DNA of 64,000 nt, taken from the NCBI GenBank assembly GCA_963693365.1, contig CAVNZM010000014.1, forward strand, positions 3,720,001-3,784,000, in the 5' to 3' direction. A program made the position numbers and the translations under genes. Shown piece by piece: positions 18,729-46,740 of this stretch (the stretch's first letter is position 1; the number at the start of each line of letters is the position of its first letter). A model generated the notes under the pieces. The model saw nothing but the letters and a program-made list of their open reading frames with translations, made no database searches and was not told where the DNA came from. This DNA is from Amoebidium appalachense. Lineage: Eukaryota; Ichthyosporea.

Positions 18729-19303
18729 AGACACACGTGCAGAGGCCCGATCCAATTTTTCTTTTTTTTTTTTCTGAGCTCAGCTGCGGCCCGCGCGCCG
18801 CCTGCGAGTCCATACGTTGACGTCACTGCCATCACCGAGTGAGCCAGTTCCGCATTGCAGCCAATCACAAGCCGTAGCCATGACGAGACGGGGGGTAAAA
18901 CAAGATCTGAAATAGCCAATGAGTAGGCGATGTTAGGAGCATGAGCGGGGTCACAGAAGCACAAACAAAAAGGTGGTCACTGAACAAAAGGGCAATAAAT
19001 AAACAAGGTATTACATAAAATCTGAAATCGCGTTGGATGCTCTGTTACAAATCGTTTCCATTCATGCTTTGGCCACTCATAAACTGTGGTCGAAAGGCCT
19101 GATAGTGGGAGACATGATCTTTTTGCCGCATAATTTTGAACGGTATTCAACTGTTTCAATTGGTTTTGAGAAAGTTTACAAAACGGTTTGTCACAGATTT
19201 GAGTTGCCATATTCATTCCAATGTGCTGGCCCAGAGGTCTATAAAATCGTTGAACGGCCGAAATGGGCTCCGGGAGTTGTTAGTTCAACGTGGTCTAGAA
19301 CAC
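18729..19303 (+). promoter_or_regulatory. Tandem promoter-like unit B
   Basis: The uninterrupted copy of unit A has a CRE at 18818-18825, CCAAT boxes and TATAAAAT at 19240-19247. It ends just upstream of the 198-codon ORF at 19451, which it could drive. Confidence 0.6.
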
Positions 19304-19450
19304 AGAACCAAAACGAGAACGAAAAACGTGAAAAACGAAAACGAAAAAGGCGACAAAAGGCAAAGGCAAAACACTCGACGGCTTGAACAAGAAGTAGTTG
19401 AGTAGAATAGCAGGCAGCAAAACGAACCTTAGCGGTGTTGTGACCTGAAA

Positions 19451-20047
19451 ATGTCGCCACGCGCATATAAGCTTTTTTCCGAACTGCTCCTGCTGGTTCT
19501 GTCTCTGCTGAACAACAGCAGGCCTGCATTCCAAGCATTTCTTGTGACCACGTGGGCGCAACTGTGCGGCGTGAGTGCCTGTGCCTGGGACGTTTCGTGC
19601 GGGGGGCGCCAAACCACACCACTGCCCGTTGTGGCGCCGACCACACCACTGCATGTTGTGGTGCCGGACACGGAAGTGGCCGTTGTGGTGCCGACCACAG
19701 AAGTGCCCCTCTTGGTGGCGGACACAGGAGTGCCCCTTGTGGTAGCGGACACAGAAGTGCCCCTTGTGGTGGCGGACACGACCATGTTCGCTGTGGTGCC
19801 GCGCAAGCGCCCACCGCGCCCCACGGTCGACAAGGCGCTCCAAGACGACATAGACAAGTTTGAAGCGCAGTATCCGGCCATGCTTGAAGCCGACCGCCTT
19901 CGCAGGGCTGCTGCGGCTGCTGCGGCAGAGCTGGCTGCGCAGAAGCAGAAGCAGAAAAAGTCGGGCCCTTTTGGCCGGCTGGCCGCCAAGGCAAAGGCTG
20001 GCCTGCGCCGCCGGCTAGCAGCGCTGGGCCACAGCAAAAGACCCTAG
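19451..20047 (+). CDS. Putative secreted repeat protein, unknown function
   Basis: A 198-residue ORF starts about 205 nt after a TATA box. The N-terminus has a hydrophobic stretch (SELLLLVLSLLNN, residues 10-22), consistent with a signal peptide or anchor. Residues about 58-118 are six to seven copies of a nine-residue unit of the type VVADTEVPL, encoded by an in-phase 27-bp tandem repeat (19628-19803). The C-terminus is Ala/Lys/Arg-rich (AAAAAAAELAAQKQKQKK, then basic). A poly(A) signal lies at 20766-20771. No family is recognised. The minus strand is also open for 284 codons across this GC-rich repeat, but promoter, signal peptide and poly(A) signal favour the plus strand. Confidence 0.5.
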   Translation: MSPRAYKLFSELLLLVLSLLNNSRPAFQAFLVTTWAQLCGVSACAWDVSCGGRQTTPLPVVAPTTPLHVVVPDTEVAVVVPTTEVPLLVADTGVPLVVADTEVPLVVADTTMFAVVPRKRPPRPTVDKALQDDIDKFEAQYPAMLEADRLRRAAAAAAAELAAQKQKQKKSGPFGRLAAKAKAGLRRRLAALGHSKRP

Positions 20048-20352
20048 GCCCTGGCGGCAGGTGACAGTCGGTAACTGAGTGCAAAGCTTTCATCCACCGA
20101 CACCCACGGAGTGGTGGGGATGGTCGGGAGAAGCAAGCACTCGGAGAACTTTTGTTACCGGCAACAAGCCAACTTTGCAGCCACGGACTGGTGTTGAGGG
20201 TCGGGTGACGGGTGAGGGGGGCAGCACGGGACCTTCAGCCTTAAACCGCCCGTCGTGTTTGTGTGTGTGGCAGCCCAAAACACCTGGGAGGGTGTGGGCA
20301 GGCAGGGCTGCTGCCTATTGTGTGTCCTCAAGCTGTGTAGGGGCTTATGTGT

Positions 20353-20660
20353 AGGATAAAGTACCTGGAGTAGTATATAAAGTCGACATGGCAGGATAAA
20401 GTCGACAAATAATGTAGGAAAGTATATAAAGTCGACCTACCAGGATAAAGTCGACTAATAATGTAGGAAAGTATATAAAGTCGACCTACCAGGATAAAGT
20501 CGACTAATAATGTAGGAAAGTATATAAAGTCGACCTACTAGGATAAAGTCGACTAATAATGTAGGAAAGTATATAAAGTCGACCTACCCGGAAAAAGTCG
20601 ACTAATAATGTAGAAAGTATATAAAGTCGACATGGCAGGAAAAAGTCGACTAATAGTTCA
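20353..20660 (+). repeat. 49-bp minisatellite
   Basis: About six tandem copies of AGGATAAAGTCGACTAATAA...TATATAAAGTCGACCTACC occur, each with two AAAGTCGAC words. It is followed by a degenerate GTGTAGA(G/T)TAA repeat to 20745. It falls in the presumed 3' UTR of the 19451 ORF. Confidence 0.9.
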
Positions 20661-20765
20661 GAAAGTGTATGCAGTGTAGAGTAAAAGTGTAGATAGTGTA
20701 GGGTAACAAAATGGATAGTGTAGAGTAACAATGTAGATATAAGTCTAGTGTGCACGTGTTGGCTA

Positions 20766-20771
20766 AATAAA
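20766..20771 (+). terminator. Poly(A) signal AATAAA
   Basis: AATAAA occurs after the minisatellite. It is the first canonical signal downstream of the 19451-20047 ORF. Confidence 0.4.
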
Positions 20772-22132
20772 AGCCAATATTTCTTCTGCGATCTTGCCCT
20801 GAGAGGCTGCCCATGCTGGTGTTTTGTTCACCGAAGGCCGTCCGAGAGGCCCAGTGAGCTTGAAAATTGGCATATCTACACGGGCGGGATAAACCAAAAT
20901 ATGGATATATGCCCTGACTGAGAACAGGGATAGTATATTGTACAATATACAAGTACGACCTTCTAATCCGTGGCCCAGCTGCTCGAGAAAACGTGGAGAA
21001 AACACGCACACATTCTCAGCCAACAGACATGCACACGCACGCCGTGGTGCAAGACACACAAGCACCCACATACCCAGTGAATCTACACCTCATACGCAAA
21101 CCGTTACGCACACACACATGCAAGCACACACACAACACACCCACACACAAACACACACACACACGCACAACAGACAAGAATACACACTCACGTGCACATG
21201 CATTTTACAATAGACACATGCAAACACACGCACACAAACGAACACACTCACACACGTGCACGCTCGCGCGGGCTCGCGCGCGCACACACACACATACACA
21301 CCTGCAAGCTAGCAAGCACACACGAGCACGCATGCTGGACCGTGACGCTGTGTGAAACAAGCAAAACACACGCCGTCCCCGCGAGGCGCATGCGCCCACA
21401 CAAACACGCACACACACACTCACATGTACACACACACACACGACTCACACACACACACACACATACACACATCCCTCTTTCAACTTTCTTTATTTCTGTT
21501 CTCTCTGCCCTGTGTTTTTCTCGCTTTTTCTCCCTCTCCCTCCCTGCCCCCCTCTCTCTGCCCCTTTTGTGTCTCTTTACCCCCCACCCCCTCCCCCCCC
21601 CTTCCCCCACCCCCTCCCTCCCTCCCTTCCTTCCTCCCTCCCTCCCTTCCCCCCTCCCCCCTTCTTACCCCCCTTTCCCCCCAAACAGGGCAGAGAGAGC
21701 AGGAATAAAGAAAGATAGTGAAGAACGATAACTCCGGAGGCGGAAAGGGGGGAAGGGGATATGGGGGGGGGGGGGGGGGGGGGGGGGGTAAGTGAAAATG
21801 GATCCGGGCAAATTTAGTTGTATCCAGATAGCCACATTTTATCCAGCAATGTGGCTCACGGTAAGGCCTATAGATTCATTCTTTCTGGGCAATGTACATT
21901 CGAGTCTACTCGGAGTTCAATGTGTTCGTTGCTGGTGCACGTGGTTGTGGGGAGATGGAAAGACGGTGTGATTTTGAACCGCAAAGAGACTGTTGGTGTA
22001 ACCAAGGATTGCTGGTGGGAGCATTTGTGCTCTTTTTGGCTTTTTTATATCAAAGTCTTTATTTGTGGATATATCCCAGTGCAAAGAAGCTTTGGAAGGT
22101 GTGTGTCAAGTTGTGTTGGGGATGATGCATAT

Positions 22133-22166
<34 letters not shown>

Positions 22167-22692
22167 AGAAGGGTGGGTGGGGGGTGGGGGGGGGGGGGCA
22201 GGGTTCGTCACAGGGTAATAATTATGGATGTTTCATCTTGTCATTTCGAAAGGCCTTTTTAGGGTTTTATGTAAGGGGATGCTTTGGGTAATAGTTATGG
22301 ATATGTCATCTTGTCATCATTCCGTCCCCTCCCCCCTCCCTCCGTCAACACACACACCCCAACCCTCCCCTCTCCATGTCTCCCCCGCCCCATCCCCCCC
22401 CTCCCCCCTCCCCAGGGGTCACGTACCCGTGCAATTTAAGAATATGATAGCAGCCATGCCAAAACTTTAAGAATATGCACCGCGACTATGTTTTTCGGGG
22501 GGTTCTTAATGGCGGACAGCATCTGTAAACACCATTTCACGTTCCGTTTTTGCCCTATGTATTCCAGCAACCAAATTTGTTAAAGGCAAGTGCAACACAA
22601 CTTTTAGTTGGCATAACAAGAGATATCAACACCCGCCCTCTCATTCACAGCATGTGGCACCATTCATTCATGATCATACCATACCTAATTGC

Positions 22693-22723
<31 letters not shown>

Positions 22724-23119
22724 AGCATCCACTATGTCACATTCGGCCCTCCAGCTCCGCCTCGGTCACATCCTCCTCATTGTTAATATTCTCCGCCTAA
22801 ATAAGGCAATGGATGATTTAGTGGCGGTACCACAGCATGCTGCATGCATGCCAGAATAGAATAAAATTTGACAGAGTAGATATTCAGCTATATGGTTGTT
22901 GGAGTGGAAATTTGGGAGAAACTATATTTGCAGAGATGATATTCAGCTTTATAGTTGGCAGAGTGGATATCTGGCAGAGTACATATTCAGCTCAGTGACT
23001 GTCATCTACCCATGATTAACGGCAAGACTTAGAAGTTGAGTTTTTACACATGTTTATTAGTTTGTGTGTGTGGGTGTGCATGCCATGTGTGAACGTGCAA
23101 GTGTGTGCGGGTGACTCGG

Positions 23120-23183
<64 letters not shown>

Positions 23184-23184
<1 letters not shown>

Positions 23185-23329
23185 ATAGTGTCAAACTGTG
23201 TGAGGATGTGTGCGCGCTTGCACCTGCATGAGTGCTTGTGTGTATGTTAGTACCGTAGTGAGAATGTGTGATGCGCGGATGCAGTGTGCACACCCGTGTG
23301 TGTGTGTCTGTGTGTGTGTGTGTGTGTGT

Positions 23330-23379
<50 letters not shown>

Positions 23380-23496
23380 ATAGTGTCAAACTGTGGGAGG
23401 ATGTGTGCGCGCTTGCACCTGCATGAGTGCTTGTGTGTATGTTAGTACTAGTGAGAACGTGTGATGCGCGGATGCAGTGTGCACACCCGTGTGTGT

Positions 23497-23500
<4 letters not shown>
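23184..23500 (+). repeat. Tandem duplication of a GT array with unique flank (about 194-bp unit)
   Basis: CATAGTGTCAAACTGTG(T/G)GAGG through CACACCCGTGTG at 23184-23300 recurs nearly identically at 23378-23494. Confidence 0.85.
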
Positions 23501-23573
<73 letters not shown>

Positions 23574-23810
23574 GTGCTGCATGAGTCCTGTTTGCCCTGG
23601 CATCCTTGCAGACAGAAGCCCATAACCCACGGTGTGTTTGTGTGCACGTATACATGCACACACACAGCAGGCATCATGGGTCTTGCTTGTTACGGCGTTC
23701 TTGCATCGTATTCTGTATGCAACAATCGCATAAATACAAAGCCATGTATGTCACGGTGGACTCCGAGCCCCGAGAAGAAATTTTGCCTTGACAATGTTTA
23801 CATAGTACCC

Positions 23811-23816
23811 TTTATT
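23811..23816 (-). terminator. Poly(A) signal for the Gln-rich gene
   Basis: Minus-strand AATAAA about 165 nt downstream of the stop codon at 23981. Confidence 0.45.
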
Positions 23817-23980
23817 TCTACCATGATGTTCTTCAAAAAAGCAATTCTTTGGGAGGGACCAGCCCGACAAGAGACATATAAATATACAGGCCAGGGGTAT
23901 AGTAGATAAGAGTGAGCCAGCTATGATTGCTCAATGTTTATCACAATGAAGACGTAATTCACCTATATTCGTATTTCAGT

Positions 23981-24757
23981 TTACACCGCGGGGGGCGGCA
24001 CATTAAAGAACCTCTGCAGTCTTCCCTTTTTTTCCTGCACCGAACCCCCACCAGGCAGACCATAGTAACCCAGCAGCTCGTTACAGCTACCACCACTGAG
24101 ACCAGTAAGCTCACGATGCGTTCTTGGGAAGTTGTTCGGCAACTGCTCCCCTTGATCGTTGTACAGTGGGTGGATATTGTCTTCGTCGCGAGTTGCAAGA
24201 GCATTTCTGGTCCTTGGATCCACGTTATCGAACCTTCTTGCAAATTCCCTCTGAAAATCCTGCTGCCACTGTTGCACCTGCTGAAGTTGCAGCAGAAGCT
24301 GCTGGTGCTGCCACTGAAACTGATGGTGCTGCCACTGCAGTCACTGCTGCCACCGACCATCCTCCTGCTGCTGCCGTTGCTGCCATTGATCCTGCTGCTG
24401 CTGCTGCCATTGATCCTGCTGCTCCTGCTGCCATTGCTGCCATTGATCCTGCTGCTGCTGCTGCCACTGTCGCTGTTGCTGGAGGATAGGTGCATGCAGA
24501 TCTGCATGAGGTCCAAGCAATACGCCATCGGCTGCAAGCAGGTTCTCCCGCACCAGGGCATGATGGTCCGCCTCCACATGTGCTGCGTCACTTTCCGACA
24601 CGAGGGTCGGTTGATGGACACCGAGAAAGTCCACGGTTTTCAGAAAGCGTCTTGAGTCAGCCAAGTTGTGATAGCTTGGGGGGTGTTGGAATGGCTGTGG
24701 GCTTTGAATGTTGTTGGGTAGGTTGGCGGGGCGGAATGCTTGATTAGCAGCAGCCAT
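23981..24757 (-). pseudogene. Gln/Trp-rich protein with C-terminal SAP-like segment; one in-frame TGA
   Basis: The frame runs from MAAANQAFRPANL (24757) to the stop at 23981. A single TGA at 24341-24343 falls inside a (QQW)n/(QQQQDQW)n tract. Beyond it the same frame continues as QQWQQDFQREFARRFDNVDPR and ends with a Cys/Leu segment (ELLGYYGLP...EKKGRLQRFF) that resembles a SAP-type helix-extended-helix. The start lies 13 nt after a TTGCAG acceptor-like site, so a 5' UTR exon is likely. The stop replaces a Trp of the repeat (TGG to TGA). It is either a nonsense allele or pseudogene, or the transcript removes it by splicing. No homologous family is named with confidence. Confidence 0.5.
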
Positions 24758-26247
24758 GTTTACGAGAAACCCTGCAACAGGAACAACATTCTTGTTACTT
24801 AACAGGAATGCTAACCTGTGTGAAGCAATTTTGTGGGATAAGGGCTTATTTGGTAGGCCACTCAAGAAAGAGCTGTGACAACCACGTGAATGACTAGGTT
24901 GGACACATCTACTGCTTCACAGTAAAAGCCAAACACAGGCCCATCAAAGGGGCAACCTCCACTTCTGCATTTCGCATGAAGACACTACAAGAACCAACAC
25001 ACACGCTACACACACACACAACATGCATGCATAAACAACACAACCGTACTCCCGTGCACTGTACTCCCGTGCCCCACCCTTAGCCACGCACACACACAGA
25101 CTAGGTGTCAGTAGACTTGCACGTCGTCAGTTCACAGGCGACGACGACTACACACAAACAAGAACTGGCAAAAACAGCTACAAAGCAGGTGAAAGTGCAA
25201 TATTTAACACTGTCATCGCCACTGAGTTGAGAATGAACAAGAAAGAATGGCAAATAACATTCCCCATCGTGATCAATTGCCACTGAGCTGAGAAAGAAAA
25301 ACGAAACAATGCAAAGTGAAAAAAGGTTCCATCATCTTTGCGCCTGGTTAAAGTACCCGTGCAGGAGAACCAGAAAATGCAAAATGTATTGTGTATACAA
25401 TTGTTGTGCACAAACGCATTTCAAGCATTTTTCCCCGCTTGGAGCCAGTGCGGATGATTTGTCAACTTCAGGATCTGTTTCCATCAAAAAGACACTTGAA
25501 CTCACCTACGAGCACGGGCAGAAGAGAGGTGTGCTGGCTTTCAGTAGTCAACAAATCTAGCGGCTTTCGCACTGAGAGTGCAGGTGCTGGAGCTGACACG
25601 TAGACCTGTCGCCAATAAACGCATGAAAATGGAAGCAAAACTTGAAGCACAAAGAAGCTCTTAACTAAAACATAGCCTCCATAAAAAGAGTGTGAAAGCA
25701 AAGGGAAGGATCCGGAAGCTTGAACCAATCGTACGCGCATACGTGCAAAAACTTTCGTTTTTGCCCGAGGGTAACGCTGGCACGTACTGACGGTGCCTAG
25801 GCTGCTATGAACTTGCCTTGCCACTCGCGACCGCGTGCATTCTTTCTCTCGCGGCGGCTCTACGGTCCCGAGAGTCCAGTGTTCGCTGTGTGTGTAAGGA
25901 AAAATACGAGTCACCTCAGTAGGTGACAGAGGGTAACGGTTGCAATGTGTACCAATCAGATTTGTTGGCGCCAAACCGCTCCTACCCTCTGTCAGAGTAG
26001 GAGAGGCCTTGAAATTGTGCCGGGATGGTCTGCAGGCTGTACGTTCGAAGGGTCGGGATGTCGGAACTTCCATTGCTACGGTAATATTAGAGCCGTGCAC
26101 GTGCCGCCGACTCGGTACAAAAGCAACTACATAATATACATGCGGTCTTCTCACAGTCAGCGAGCAGGTACCGGTGTGTGTGTGGCGCGTGTGTGGGTGT
26201 GGGTGTATGTGTGTGTGGGTATACGTCACGGTATGTGTGTGTGTTGT

Positions 26248-26283
<36 letters not shown>

Positions 26284-26524
26284 CTGTGTGTTTCTGTGTA
26301 TGTAAGCTGTGTATGTGTGTGTGTAGTGTGCGCGCGCGCGCGCGCGTGTGTATCAAGATCTATAGGAGAAACGTGGGTATATGTTGCAATTGGATGATAT
26401 TCCACCTAACCCCCCCCCCCCTCCCCCCTGCCCCCCCCCCCCCCCCCCCCCCCGGGGATAAATTCCAATAAAAAAACAAACAAAAAAAACGTAATAAACC
26501 CCGCATCTGTAGCTATATTTATCC

Positions 26525-26558
<34 letters not shown>

Positions 26559-26953
26559 TACAGTTTCTCCTCCCCTCCACCTTCTTGGAAAAGATCAGAT
26601 ATGCTGAACTGATAACGCCGTATACCACGCAGCCCCTCGTAACTCGGGCCACCAACACCCACTGCAAACTTAATTGGGCTGAGACTTCTTGTGTTGCACC
26701 CTCCCTACCATCCCTTGAAGGTTTTCATGTCATTCTACGTACACTGCACCGAAGTTTATTCGTTCATCAGTTCTCGACACAATGCTGCCATCTACTAGCA
26801 CTCCTTTACCCCCCCTCCCCCCCCCCCCCCCCCCAAAAAAAAAAAAAAAAATGGCCACCATCACTCTTCATATATACCCCCCCGCCCCCACAACCACCAC
26901 CACCACCCTTATCACGACCAGCTGCCACCATCACCATGAACTCTCCCTCCTTC

Positions 26954-27012
<59 letters not shown>

Positions 27013-27160
27013 ACCCCCACCCCCCCACCCCCTCCCCCTCCTCTTCTGGGCCCCAACTCCATTCTGTATGTTTGGGTTCCCCGAGGTCCCTTTCCCCCTG
27101 CATACTGTCCATATCTTGAGCTTTTTCCTAATTCAGTGTGTAACTGAAAGTTTGGTATGC
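24758..27160. other. Upstream and intergenic region, no gene recognised
   Basis: It holds the likely 5' region of the Gln-rich gene (24.8-26.1 kb, mixed composition, CA repeats), a GT array (26180-26345), poly-C tracts (26411-26452, 26526-26556, 26820-26834, 26957-27012) and one C-to-A run junction at 26834. Short ORFs lack conserved features. Confidence 0.5.
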
Positions 27161-27167
27161 TGTGTAC

Positions 27168-27272
27168 TTTGTAACGTATCCCCCCCCGTCCCCCGTTACA
27201 AATGTTACAATGAAATCAGTTTTTACTGTGTACTTTGTAACACATCCCCCCGGTCCCCTCCGCGTGTTACAA
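27168..27272 (+). repeat. Two tandem C-loop hairpins
   Basis: TTTGTAAC (27168-27175)/GTTACAAA (27195-27202) and TTGTAACAC (27235-27243)/GTGTTACAA (27264-27272) each enclose a C-rich loop. The two units are about 66 bp apart and share flanking TGTGTAC and CAATGAAAT words. Confidence 0.65.
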
Positions 27273-27523
27273 CTGATTCAATGAAATGCACACACAAAGG
27301 ACCAAACATGGCAATATAAACATGGGTTCCAAATAGATCTTTGTACACTCCTTTATGTTTACGTGCCCCGCAGCAGATCCACCGGTACATACCGTGCAAC
27401 GAATTGCAGAAGGCTAGATAAGTAGTGGTATGTGCTTAGATAGGGGTACCGATGTGCACACTCTCAGAGACTCGGGTGCACGTGCAACACATGGACACCG
27501 GGTTGATACTAGTGATTTTGGCG

Positions 27524-27562
<39 letters not shown>

Positions 27563-28074
27563 TGAGAAACAACACACACTCACACACGCACGCGCGCGCA
27601 CACACGCGCACACACACGTCGGCCGTGGTATACCGTAGAACCAGCACAGGCACAAAAATAACGATGCAACGCACATATGAAACCACACTTGACACTCATC
27701 GGCAATTTTTTTGTGAAGATATTCATGTATCGGCTATCTTAGTTACATGCGCAATTTATGCCGGCCGTGCACAGCTTTAAAAACATTAACATCCATACCA
27801 AAGGGATTATATGGGGAAACAAACGAGGAACGCTTGAGGCCTAAAAACAACAAATCCATAGAAGACGGATCCCCCGGGGTCTCCTTATGGGAAAACCGGA
27901 ATAAAAGAATGGAAGCACAATATCTTCGGGCTGTGACATGCCGTCCACTTTCAACCCACACAACCCGGGGCTCCCTCAAGAGACAAAAACGGGTTTAACT
28001 TTAACAAGTAACTAAACAGGACCATTACGTTTCAGGCAGTCGACCTCTTTTTGAGGACCCCCCCTCTCATGTGC

Positions 28075-44668
<16,594 letters not shown>

Positions 44669-45228
44669 CTGCATGAAAGAATCACATAATTAACGCACCA
44701 CAACACACATGCGTCCGCACGCGCGTGGATACACACATGGGTGCATACACACGATCCCCGGCACACACGCACACAAGCGCAAGTAACATAAGACATGTGT
44801 GCAGATACACACACACACGTGCACCCTGCCCTTTCAACCCCCCCACCCCCCCCCCCCTCCCCCCGCGGACATGCAAGTGAACACAAGCCATCAACACAGA
44901 CAGGCACAAAGAGGGTCATTGAAGGCACCAAAACCCTGCAACTTTCCTCTCTGCCATTCTTCATGTAACAGGAGGCACGGCAAAAGTGATACAACATTCA
45001 CAGGGGGCATCAGGGGGAACAGGTATGGGGAGGGTTGGAATTTTTGTATCCCTGTCTGCCTGCGCCAAATCGTGTTCATCTGCATGTTATGCGTGTGTGT
45101 GCGTCTTTGCACACGTCCAATCCTCGTGTGCCATGCCAGGAGGGGGCCCCGGAGGGAGGGGGAGGGGAGGGCGGAAGGGGGGAGGGGAGAGAAGGGCGGA
45201 GAAGGGGGGGGGCGTCGGTGGGGGAGGT

Positions 45229-45263
<35 letters not shown>

Positions 45264-46740
45264 GACAGCCATGTGCCCATTGAGTCAAGTGATCAATGCC
45301 CTAGAACAGGGAGTGGAAGTTAGGTTGGAGATGTGGTGGGGGGTAGAAGAGGGGAGGGAGGCCCGAGAAAACAGGAATGGGAGGCGGGGAGCGTTGCCAT
45401 GTTCTCGTGGTCTCCTCGAATTGAAACTTTGTTTAAGTAACTAACAGCGTATAAGCGTGACTGTAGTTTACTTTGCACACACAGCCGAGCCTCTCCACAA
45501 GCATACAGCAACAGTTTGTAGTTCAAGGGTAGACAGTCAGGAAGCCTCGCAGCCAGCTGCTTACCTTCAAAGAATACTTCGTTTCCCTGCTACTCACTGG
45601 CACTGGCAATAATGGGCGCTCACAACAAGTACTGATGTGAGGTTTGTACGTGTATACAGGCGTATTTTGTATGTGGGCAAAGATCTTTGATGTTCAGTTT
45701 TGATCAACGGCGTGCATTGCCAAGGGAAACACTCCGGAACATCGACAGAAGCAGTGCAAAAAGTATTTTGCTTTTCATCAAAAAAGCCAATAGGAGGCTT
45801 TGTGGGGTTTGCTATCTGCATACCAACCGCTACATCTGTACATCCAAGCGTTTCTATTGGATCAATGGAGGAAAAGCTTTAGTGACGTCAAGATCCGTAT
45901 TGTTGATTGGTTAGAATTTGAACTAAACCTTTTATGGTTACTGTTCGACGTTTATAATTCGTCATAGCTCAAACCTTTTTTAAACTCCAATAAACCCCTT
46001 TACATTCAACTTTAGACAGCCTATTATGATTCACTTCAGTATGTAGAAAACCAAAAACAATGTTCCAACCTACAGAAAGCAATTGATACAGCAACTATTT
46101 TTAACAGCTTTAATATGCACATCAAAGTAAACTATTGAAAAACATTGCACATCTACTCTACCTTGAATGTGTTACTGCTAAAGTTTAAACAAGTAATTTT
46201 TTTCTACTTAAAGCAATTTGAGGAAATCGAGCATTGGACACCCATTTTTCTTTCCTCTGTTTTGTTCTGTTGTAGTATAGGGTGACTGCTCCCACCTCTA
46301 CAAAACCGAAAAGCGGCGTGTCTGTTGTCTGTGTGTTTACTCCGTTTTCTTTGTCTTCCCCGGTTCTTGTTTCAAACGAGCATCATCGATTACAAGGAAC
46401 TGCCCATAGCAAGGGGAAAGCTTTTTTACCACAGTTTTTTTTACCCTTTGAATTATGCGTCGGCAGGCTGATAGTTTCTTTCCTCCTCTCACGAGCCTTC
46501 ATACGTAACAACATCAAATCTACCGTTAGACTAAACCGGAAACACGGGTTTGGGTAACTTCTTGCTCTTGCATATCCTATACACTCAAACCGCTTGCTAT
46601 ACAAAGTTTTTTAACGCAGCAACTCAGTTTGGACATTACTTTAAACTAAAGAATAATTTTTTCTCCGCCTTTTTTTTTTTCGTGCTTCGCCACCACCCCC
46701 TTCCTCTATACCGGCCCCTTTTTTTTTCCATCTTTCAAAC
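44669..46740. promoter_or_regulatory. Divergent upstream region of TTLL12 (-) and the 46741 gene (+)
   Basis: A CRE (TGACGTCA, 45883-45890) sits between inverted CCAAT boxes (45856-45860, 45906-45910). G-rich (45140-45260) and CA-rich (44700-44820) repeats lie nearer TTLL12. The TTTCATGCAG acceptor just before the TTLL12 ATG implies that transcription starts upstream in this block. No supported coding exon; 45.4-46.7 kb is repeat-poor. Confidence 0.4.

Larger units (their letters stand above)
20772..23980. other. Intergenic, repeat-rich, no gene recognised
   Basis: It contains an 18-bp perfect palindrome at 20933-20950, CA-rich sequence (21005-21470), C/T-rich sequence (21480-21690), poly-G (21761-21788, 22134-22165), poly-C (22695-22724), a degenerate GCAGAGT(A/G)GATATTC repeat (22870-22990) and GT arrays (23120-23572). 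No supported exon. Confidence 0.55.

Noticed and set aside
19239-20093. 284-codon minus-strand frame opposite the repeat protein
   Set aside because: Promoter units, signal-peptide-like N-terminus and poly(A) signal all fit the plus strand; the minus frame is a shadow in GC-rich repeats.
24341-24343. Alternative genetic code in which TGA encodes Trp
   Set aside because: ORC3 ends with TGA exactly at the conserved C-terminus, so TGA works as a stop here.
23927-24655. 242-codon Leu-rich plus-strand frame
   Set aside because: Antisense shadow of the (CAG)n-rich Gln gene; CTG repeats give Leu runs.
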